Part shown: positions 55,940 through 64,000 of the stretch, one piece after another
Numbering within the stretch: position 1 is the first letter of the stretch
How the letters are laid out: the number at the start of each line of letters is the position of its first letter
DNA from: Culex pipiens pallens
Lineage: Eukaryota > Arthropoda > Insecta > Diptera > Culicidae
Assembly (NCBI RefSeq): GCF_016801865.2
Contig: NC_068937.1
Span: 95,874,500 to 95,938,499, forward strand
Direction: 5' to 3'
DNA length: 64,000 bases
Made by a program: the position numbers and the translations under genes
The notes under the pieces: model-generated
Databases searched by the model: none
The model's input: only the letters and a program-made list of their open reading frames with translations
Told to the model about the DNA's origin: nothing

Positions 55940-58575
55940 ATGGAGACCGCAGCGGATTTCATCGACCACCTGAGCGACGCGGATGGCATAGCGTTCGGGG
56001 ACGGCATCGGTTCGCACGGCCGGAGCGGCGGTGCCACCGGTGGCGGCGATGAGGAACTCGGCGACATGACCTTCTTCATGTCCAACTACGCAAAGGAGGC
56101 GCTCAAGATGATGTTCATGATGCGGTCGCACCACATGCTGACGGACGTGACGCTCGAGGTGGAGCAGGAGACGTTCCAGGCGCACAAGGTCGTCCTGTCG
56201 GCGGCCAGTCCGTACTTTAAGGCGATGTTCACCGGTGGGTTGAAGGAGTGCGAAATGTCCCGGGTGAAGCTGCAGGGCGTGTGTCCGACAGCGATGGCCC
56301 GCATTCTGTTCTTCATGTACACCGGCCACATCCGGGTGACGGAAGTGACGGTGTGTCAGCTGCTGCCGGCGGCCACCATGTTCCAGGTGCCGAACGTGAT
56401 CGAGGCATGCTGCGCGTTTCTGGAGCGGCAGCTCGATCCGACGAACGCCATCGGGATTGCGAACTTTGCCGAGCAGCACGGCTGCGAGACGCTCAAGCAG
56501 AAGGCGAACCAGTTTATTGAGCGGAACTTTACCAAAGTGAGTTTCTGGCGAGGTGTGGTGGTTTGTTGAATTGGTTGTAATTGTCACTCTCCCTTTCCTT
56601 CTTTAGATCTGCCACGAGGATGAATTCCTGGAACTATCTGTGATTCAGCTAATAAGTTTAATTAGGAAAGACGAACTGAACGTGCAGGCCGAGCGGGACG
56701 TGTACGACGCGGTGCTCAAGTGGGTCAAACACGACGAGGACAACCGGTACCCAAAGATGGAGCACATCCTGTACGCCGTGCGGTGTCAACTGCTGACGCC
56801 GAGCTTCCTCAAGGAGCAGATGAAGACGTGCAACGTGCTGCGAAGGGCGCCCGCCTGTCGCGAGTATCTGGCCAAGATCTTCGAGGACCTGACGCTGCAC
56901 AAACGGCCCGCGGTGAAGGAGCGCAAACCCAACACGACGCGGATGATTTTCGTGGCCGGCGGCTACTTTCGACATTCCCTGGACATGCTCGAAGGGTACA
57001 ACGTGGACGACAAGGTGTGGATCACGCTGCCCAAGCTGACCGTGCCCCGGTCGGGGCTGGGGGCGGCCTTCCTCAAGGGGACGTTCTACGCGGTCGGCGG
57101 ACGGAACAACTCGCCCGGCTCGTCGTACGACTCCGACTGGGTTGACCGGTACAACCCGATATCGGAGACGTGGGGACCGTGCTCGCCCATGTCGGTGCCG
57201 CGGAATCGCGTCGGGGTGGCCGTCATGGACGAGCTGCTGTACGCGGTTGGAGGGTCCGCCGGGTCGGAGTACCACAGTACCGTTGAGTAGTAAGTCGTCT
57301 TTTTGCACTTGAACCAGGACAAATTCTAACAGATTTTTCTCTCTTTCTAGTTACGACCCCGAACTGGACCGCTGGACGCTGGTTCAACCAATGCACTCGA
57401 AGCGACTGGGCGTAGGCGTTGCCGTTGTGAACCGACTGCTGTACGCCATCGGTGGCTTTGACGGCCGGGAACGGCTCTCTTCGGTCGAGTGTTACCACCC
57501 GGAGAACAACGAGTGGACGGCGGTTCCTTCGATGCAGCAAGGTCGATCGGGGGCGGGTGTGGCCGCGCTTCACCAGCACATCTACGTGGTGGGTGGTTTC
57601 GATGGGACGCGCCAACTGGAGACGGTCGAGCGGTACGACACGGAGCTGCAAAGCTGGGAAATGGTTGCGCCGGTTCGGATAGCTCGAAGTGCGCTCTCGT
57701 TGACCGTGTTGGATGGACGGTTGTACGCGATGGGCGGGTACGATGGGCAGAACTTTCTGGCGATTGTAGAGGTGTACGACCCAGCGACGAACGTGTGGAC
57801 CGAGGGAACGCCGCTGACCTCCGGGAGAAGTGGACACGCCTCGGCTGTGATCTACACGCCGTCCTGCATCTCAAGCTACATGGAAAGTCTTAACATTAGC
57901 GACGACGCCAAGAATGGGAAGAAGGGCGAACGAAGGACGGGAGGAGCTTCGGACGATGGTCCCACAAACCGGCAATCGATGGAGTGCGTGTCGTCTTCGT
58001 CGTCGAACACGCGGGGAGCCGGCCCCGGAGGACGGATTTGCGCCGACAACATTCCAATCAACGTGCACGACGACTCCGAACTCATGAACGCACTGTGCAC
58101 CCACGTCGAGGGCACCTGCCTCAAGATGCCGTACGTCATGACCCCGCCGGAAACGGTCAAGGAAGCGCCCAGCAGCGAGAGTGACTTTGCCATGGAAACC
58201 GATTCTAGTATGTGTGAGGAAGAAAGTGACGACCCGGAATCGGCGGAGACGATCCCACTCGAGGGCGTTCCACCGCCGGAAGTCCCACCCGTCAACGAGT
58301 GCCAGCAACGATCGGTGCCTCGTAAGTCCAAGTGTTTAATCAAGCGGAAAGCGTCCGCCGTCTGGAACGACGAATACTGCCCGCTGGTGCGGCTGAAGCG
58401 ACAAATAACCTGCTTCGTGTCTTCGATTGTATCCCCGCCCTCGTCCTCGTCCGGTTGTTGTAACGGGTCAACCGCACAAGCAAAGGAACCGGCGTCAGAT
58501 CCCTCAACTGACTCATCCCCCCCAGAAGCGTCGCTTCGATTGCAAAAAGACCGCACGAAGGACACGTTCTCCTGA
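55940..58575 (+). CDS. Keap1: Kelch-like ECH-associated protein 1 (BTB-BACK-Kelch CUL3 adaptor)
   Basis: Cytosolic substrate receptor of a CUL3 ubiquitin ligase that degrades the CncC/Nrf2 factor and senses electrophiles. Coding exons 55940-56536, 56607-57289 and 57351-58575 join in frame to 834 residues. BTB at about 50-160 (TDVTLEV, AHKVVLSAASPYFKAMF), BACK to about 300 (DPTNAIGIANFAEQ), then six Kelch blades from about 312 to 597. Family-specific pieces place it as Keap1 rather than another KLHL: GGYFRHSL, VPRSGL, YAVGGRNNSP, PMSVPRNRVGV. Cys259, Cys274 and Cys283 match the spacing of mammalian sensor cysteines 273, 288 and 297. The Cys151 column is Thr, with a Cys two residues on. A ~236-residue Ser/Glu-rich C-terminal extension follows the propeller. 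The start is the first ATG after acceptor CCCCCACAG|AGTTCGG; untranslated exon(s) must lie upstream. Confidence 0.95.
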
Positions 58576-59028
58576 CCATTAATCGGCAAATTTCCACTCA
58601 AAATCAAACACACCCATCCACAACAGACTATGCGAACGACGTCGATCCACCGGCGGACCACATTCGCCTGATTCAAATCCAACCAAGTTCAAATTGCAAT
58701 CATCAACCAACATGTGCATTCCTCCCACAAACTCGGTAAGCTCAATTCTTCGTTGCCGTTAGGCATTGTTGTTACTGCACCTTTCTAGCTAATATTTAAA
58801 TGAAAAAAAAAGAAATGGGGAAAATTTTATCGTTTTTTCCGAGCGTCGAATTAGCATGTAAGCCACCTCCGGAGAGTTGTGCCACCCTGCGGGTCATTCC
58901 CATACCGTGTATGGGACTGACGCCGCGCAAACTCACAAACACTTGAAAATTGGTCCAACACAGTTTTGTTTTATCCTTCGCGTTGGTGTCATAACTCCCT
59001 CTACCTGTAAATACCGCAACTCCGTGTA

Positions 59029-59034
59029 AATAAA
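59029..59034 (+). terminator. Keap1: Polyadenylation signal of Keap1
   Basis: AATAAA about 450 nt past the Keap1 stop, in the short gap before the convergent mRpS11. Confidence 0.6.
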
Positions 59035-59150
59035 GCTGTTTCATACTATTTTTAACGAGCGAGGCTTTCGAATTTTGAAAGAAACAACCCTTATTTTGGC
59101 CAAAAACATCACTCTCTATTCCAATCCCAACAAAAGTCTCACACCCAAGT

Positions 59151-62100
59151 TTACAACTTGCGCTGCTTGCGGGGGCGCGGCGGGTTCCAGGAGACGCGCG
59201 TGCTGTCCGTGATGGACACGATGTTCATGCCGGCCATCTCGAGGCCCTTGATGGCGGACATGCGGCCGGGGCCGAGGCCGCGCACCGTCACCCGGACCGT
59301 CTTGTAGCCGCGCTCGATCGCTTTCTGTAAAATGGAGAAGGAAGGCGGGATAAGGTATCGTTATAGAATTGGGTCCTAAAAATTAGCCTAAATCGGTGAT
59401 AATACTTTAACATGGTGTCGATTTCTGGAAAAGTCAGGGAAAACCTGGAATTGTCAGGGAATTTTATTTGACCTGGAAAAGTCAGGGAAAGTCAGGGAAT
59501 TTTAAGCTGGGTCAGGGAATTTCGATGATCTTAAAAATATTACTACAAAATTTCATTTCTTTTTGAAAATTCGCCCTAGATTATGTATTTGAATGTCTTC
59601 CAGGCCAAACTTTGCAACATTGATAATATTTAATTTTTTATATTGGTCAGTCCGGAAGGAACGCAAAACTCCATATAAAAAATGCTTAAGAAAAGGGTCA
59701 CAAAGAAAAGGAACCGCAACAAAAAGTTGCATTAGGCATTTCTTCGCACGTTGCTTGTTTGCAATATGTTTAGCTTTAAAAATCAAATAATTTGGATTTG
59801 CGTTCAACTGAAAATTACAAATTACTAGCGCACACAGGGTGGGACAATATGAGGCAGTTTCCCCACCATCCTCAGAGATTTGTTTTAGAATTGTGTCCTA
59901 AAATTAAGCTTAAATTTGTGATAATATTGTTCACAACGATAAAGATTATTTTTCTGAGTACAATGACCTTTTGAACGACCGCAAAGGATTTAAAATGGAT
60001 TTTTAATTAAATTTTGAAAAATTAGCTTCACGGCCCTTCTTGACAGAAAAGGTCCTACTTGACAGCTCGTTCCAAGGGGACCATAGTTGATCCATCGAAA
60101 AAATGTTGTCTTGTCAATATTTTTTTTTTTTGCATTAAATGATCAGAATTGGTTTTTAATCTTGTTTTTAACCGTTGTACATAAAAATTGACATAGGGCT
60201 TTAGGACCCAATTGGTCGTATGCTCAGCATGTAGGGACCATAGAGAAAATCATACATTTTGTCAGAAAAATTTAATGATTAAAAAATTCAAAAGTTAAAA
60301 AATTCGAACATCTGAAAATGAAAAAAAATAAAATTCTATTGCTCAAATATTCAAAATTTTAAAAATTCAGAAATTCGAAAATTTTGGAATTGTTGATTTC
60401 TTAAATTGTTAAATATTTATTCTATAACTCCAAAAAATTGTTTGGCTAGAAGATTTTCCAAATTTCACTTTATTATTCGTTATCCAAATTTTTTTCTCAA
60501 AATTAAACTGAACTATGATATTGAGTGCAAAAACTTCGATTTCTTATTAATTGATTTTCTTCCGAAAATTTTTGCTTGAATTTTCTCAATAAGAAACGTC
60601 GAAAGATGAAGATTATGAAGAGATATTTTTTTAAATGTGTTGTTGAGGATCTTAAATAAATGTATTATGTACTACACTTTAAATATTTAATTTCTTTTAA
60701 GTTTTGTGTAATGTTTCTTACCCTTATTTAGTCTTCTTTTATACTGGATACAACCAATAGAGCTTTATGACGTTTCGCGTACGCACACTAGCGCACCATT
60801 TGATTTTGCTGGCCGGACAAAATTTAACCTCAATTTTTTTGTGTACTTACACGCAATACATGCACGCGTAGATAACTCTATAGAATTTTTTTTAAATTTA
60901 AACATTTTTGAAGAAAAATAAAAAGAAATCAAAACATTAAAAAATTACAGCTCCAACATTAAAAATTGCATTTTTAAAAAAATTATGAAAAATAGTATTA
61001 AAAAACAAAAAAAAATCATATAAACAAAAATTAAAGAATCCGAAATTTTTAAATTAAAAATTAAAAAAATCTGAAAGAAATTCAGGAATATCATTATTCA
61101 AAAATAAAAAAAAAAAAACAATCAAGAAAACAAAAAAAAATATTTTGATAAATTCTTAAATTCTTAAATTCCTAGGTTCTTGAATGCTGCCATTTGTGTT
61201 ACCATCTTAGATTACAGAAAACCTGAAAATAAATATTTTTGGAGTTATTTTTTTCGGTTAGAGAAATTCTGAGAAGAAGATGTAGGAAAATTTGCTTCGA
61301 TTTTTCTTCTAATCGCAATTTGAAATTTGCAACAATTTTAATCATACATTATTTCTAGAGTTTTTTTTCCCCCTTGGCCTTGTAAAGTCAAGGGGCATGA
61401 TTTGATCCTAGTGCATTAGTTAAAATTTGGGTATACATTATTTTTGACAAAGAACTTTGTCCTAAGGGCTCTATTCTGGTGAGGTGTCAATCCAGAAAAA
61501 CGAAAAATGTCGCGCGTTACNNNNNNNNNNNNNNNNNNNNNNNNNNNNNNNNNNNNNNNNNNNNNNNNNNNNNNNNNNNNNNNNNNNNNNNNNNNNNNNN
61601 NNNNNNNNNNNNNNNNNNNNATGCTACGAGAACTCGTTTTGCCGCAGCCCCAGGGCTTAAGCGTTGACCGATAAGCTGTCTTCGTGAACTAGGTAGTTCT
61701 CCGATTGTGAAAATATCACTATTGCACAAGACACCGCTGCTCCTGTGACTTTTTCACTATCACAATGTGGGATTTAGGTTGGGTCTTCAGGATAGTACAA
61801 TTGATTTGTTGCTTAGCATTAGCATTTAAAATAAACATGTATCCTTTCCAAATCTTTTTGATGTTAAAGTTAGTAGCAATTGTTAAGTTGGAGTAATGCT
61901 GTCAATAAACTTTATGTCATTCTTTTACGTCAAATTGTCCATAGAGTCTCGATCAATCAATAATGTAATGATATCGGACAAAATTCGTTGATCTATTGAA
62001 CTAACGGTTTTCGGATTATGGTTGTATCGACCATTGTTGCGAATCGAGGAACTAGCGATCTTTTGACGTAAATGGTCATTTCTTTTTCAAATCGCGATTT

Positions 62101-64000
62101 CTATCCTATTTGTATATCAGTTCATAATTTTGTATTGTTTTTGATAGAAGTAGTACTACAACAGTTAAAGGAACGTTTACTTCTGAACATTAGGTTTAGA
62201 GGATTTTAGATTAAAGTTTAGATTTTCAATCCAAAGTAGTTAGCAAATGAATATTTGGACTTAAATGAATAATTGAACAAGTTGGACTCATGAATAACAC
62301 ACAACTGTGCATTTATTCTAGAGTCAGATCCATACAGCGTCAGTGTTTATTTGGTCGAAGTGTACTAATTCATTGGCAGATCTGATTCTAGTTGTAATGT
62401 ACGACAAGACTACTGACAGACGTGACAGGACGAGGGCCCAGTTTAGAGGTTTCAACATCAACGATGTGCGGCTGGACCACCATCCCAAAAAAAAAATATT
62501 TCTAGAGTTTTTTTTTAAAAGGTCCTATAAGCTCTAGATTTTTTGGTAAAGGGCAACATTTAAAATGACATCACCAGATAAAAAAAACATAGGACATTTT
62601 ATGGTTACTCAATTTGGATGTTCGTTAAGAAAAAAAAAATTACAAAATAAAAAAAGTTTTTAAGTTTTTGCAGAATCCATCGTTAGAAAAATAAAATAAA
62701 AAAGTCATTGAAGTTTTTCAATATCTTAAATTTCCAATATTCAAAAAGGAAAATGCATGAAACCATAAATACGCTCCAAACAATATGTTAGAAAAAAATA
62801 GAAAATAAAACAAATTTGGTGGTCTGGAGAGGTCAGGGAAAAGTCAGGGAATTTTATTTTGGGATTTGGATCGACACCATGAATTTAAGCAACGATAAAG
62901 CTTATTTTTCTGAGTACAAATACCCTTTGTACGACCGCAAAGGATTTAAAATGGATTATTACATTATTTAAAAAAAAATAACTTCGCGGCCCTTCTTGAC
63001 AGAAAAGGTCCTACTTGACAGCTTGTTCCAAGCGGACCATAGTTGATCCATCGAAAAAATGTGAAGAAGTTGACTTTTTATAGCTGTCGGCCACCATTGC
63101 TGGTACCAACCACTAGTGTCTTCCTTTTTATCTACAAGGACTTCGCCGCCCTGGGCTCCTAAGTGTATGAAAGTATGGCACGGAGCGACGGCGCTGAATA
63201 CCCATATTTACACAAAGAATTTTAGAGCGCCCGCCGCGGGATTCGAACCGGCGACCTCTGGATTGTGAGTCCAGTGCGCGGTCCAATTGATCCACACGGG
63301 CAGGTCGAAAAAATGTTGCCTTGTCAATTCTAGATTAAATTTTCAAAACAACCTATCCCTCATGGGTTTCCTATGCAGATAGGGCCTTTTGAAAATTTGA
63401 TCGAGAATTTATCTATTTGCATTAAAATGAAAAAAAAAAAAGTGTTCAGAAATGGTTTATAATCGTTTTTTTTTACCGTTGTACATAAAAATTGACATCA
63501 TAGGGCTTTAGGGCCCTTTTCTATAGAGTTAGCTAAGGCTTCATCCATAAAGTACGTCACGCTAAAATCAGCCAAAATTCCCCCCCCCCCCCCCCGCCTA
63601 AGCCCGCTCTCACGCACACTTGCACACCATTTGTTTTGCTGGCGGGTACAAAATTTAACCTCAATCTTTTTCGTGTACGTATACGCAATACATGCGCACG
63701 TAGATAACTCTATTATTGAATTGTGAGTTAACGTTATCCGATCCGATATCAAATCCGATTTTTATTTTCCTGACTTTTGACCTACGGGAGTATTAAGTCA
63801 TACAAAAATGCTGAATCTCACCCCCTAGAATCAATGTCACCCCTGATGACGGTATCTAGAAATTCGTGTAAAAATGCGTTGTATTAGAAAATTCAAAAAA
63901 ATCTCACCGTGCAAATACTGATTGCCGTCGCCTGCGCCGCAATGTTCGTCCCCTTCCGGGTGTTTTTGAAGCCTTCGATTCCGCACGACCGAATAAACTG
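59151..64000 (-). CDS. mRpS11: Mitochondrial ribosomal protein uS11m (partial, N-terminus missing)
   Basis: A component of the small subunit platform of the mitochondrial ribosome. Two exons are visible on the minus strand: 63908 upward to the window edge (FIRSCGIEGFKNTRKGTN and AAQATAISICT) and 59324-59151 (KAIERGYKTVRVTVRGLGPG to the stop at 59153-59151). The junction keeps frame with GT..AG. The GFKN-RKGT, AAQA and RGLGPGR-SAIKGL motifs and basic C-terminus RPRKQRKL are the uS11 fold signature. The C-terminal SITDSTRVSWN-PPRPRK form differs from cytosolic RpS14 (eukaryotic uS11), supporting the mitochondrial paralogue. The 4.58 kb intron (59325-63907) is full of repeats and contains the N gap. 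Convergent with Keap1; its stop is only about 117 bp from the Keap1 poly(A) signal. Confidence 0.92.
59410..59525 (+). repeat. GTCAGGGAA-rich repeat
   Basis: Several GTCAGGGAA words in about 110 bp. The same motif marks 62815-62880, next to the dispersed repeat copies, and a GTCGGGAA relative marks the ends of the hAT-like element at 31719. Confidence 0.55.
59935..60214 (+). repeat. Dispersed repeat family, copy 3 of 4
   Basis: Same landmarks as the copies at 2269, 41668 and 62888, located in the mRpS11 intron. Confidence 0.7.
60762..60880 (+). repeat. ~120 bp repeat shared with 27548-27670 and 63612-63716
   Basis: Common words AGAGCTTTATGACGTTTCGC, GCACACTAGCGCACCATTTG and CGCAATACATGC. 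Ends TAGAG/CTCTA suggest a small MITE. Confidence 0.6.
61521..61620. other. Assembly gap (100 N)
   Basis: A run of 100 N, a conventional unknown-size gap, inside the mRpS11 intron and next to a repeat fragment. Confidence 0.99.
61630..62810. other. mRpS11 intron, no gene seen
   Basis: AT-rich sequence without a recognised element. The frames present have no motif. Confidence 0.5.
62888..63523 (+). repeat. Dispersed repeat family, copy 4 of 4, split by a SINE
   Basis: Left part 62888-63062 and right part 63305-63523 together match the other three copies. The break is exactly a SINE with its target duplication. Confidence 0.75.
63063..63304 (-). mobile_element. tRNA-derived SINE (family S1), second copy
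   Basis: TCGAAAAAATGT flanks it at 63051-63062 and 63305-63316. On the minus strand the head matches 49494-49571 but has anticodon loop CTCACAA (CAC, Val-like) instead of CTCTCAA. The body and 3' end match the first copy, except for an extra stretch of about 30 bp near 63178-63207. 242 bp. Confidence 0.9.
63581..63595 (+). repeat. Poly-C run
   Basis: 15 consecutive C, a likely site of length error. Confidence 0.9.
63780..63855 (-). repeat. Fragment of a TA-type MITE end
   Basis: GTCACCCCTGATGACGGTA resembles the right end of the MITE at 22053-22677. The partner end is not visible here. It lies 50 bp from the mRpS11 donor. Confidence 0.5.

Noticed and set aside
55871..56587. Long minus-strand frame opposite Keap1 exon 1, and similar antisense frames over exons 2-3
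   Set aside because: Shadows of a GC-rich coding exon; the plus strand carries the BTB-BACK-Kelch protein with proper splice sites.

Overview
This window looks like nuclear DNA from a culicine mosquito, probably Culex or a close relative. That is an inference from insect-type genes with short spliced exons (GT..AG introns of about 50-65 bp beside kilobase introns), an AT-rich background, and very dense, nested transposable elements. One 100-base N gap (61521-61620) marks it as a draft assembly. There are no prokaryotic features.

Four real gene loci and one broken gene can be supported. (1) 1-4724, minus: a 12-TM major facilitator transporter of the SV2/synaptic-vesicle-glycoprotein-2-like group, five coding exons, 3' end beyond the window edge. 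(2) 9317-17856, minus: cytosolic aspartate aminotransferase (Got1), four coding exons giving a complete 410-residue enzyme. (3) 10181-15111, plus: a paralogue of gene 1 lying on the opposite strand inside the 6.3 kb third intron of Got1. It carries a frameshift and a 3.26 kb LTR-element insertion, so it is called a pseudogene. (4) 55940-58575, plus: Keap1, the BTB-BACK-Kelch CUL3 adaptor that controls CncC/Nrf2, three coding exons, 834 residues with a long C-terminal extension. (5) 59151 to beyond 64000, minus: mitochondrial ribosomal protein uS11m (mRpS11), last two exons, convergent with Keap1.

The rest (about 17.9-55.9 kb, plus most introns) is a transposon landscape. Many insertions are defined by their own target-site duplications: three tRNA-derived SINE copies with 11-12 bp duplications, a 784 bp tRNA-headed insertion (22 bp), three non-LTR-like insertions with 22, 25 and 53 bp duplications, a hAT-like element (8 bp, one mismatch), TA-flanked MITEs, TTAA-flanked palindromes, and several foldback elements with 0.5-0.9 kb arms. 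The 19.5-25.5 kb stretch is a nest of at least five such elements.

The most unusual object is the LTR element at 10979-14233. Its LTRs look identical, and it has a primer-binding site and polypurine tract on the minus strand but no coding capacity. Its interior is a long pyrimidine tract followed by about 20 tandem ~77 bp monomers in two alternating types. Each monomer can fold as a small three-way junction, with base pairs that co-vary between the two types. This array of structured units inside a non-autonomous retrotransposon is the best candidate here for something undescribed.
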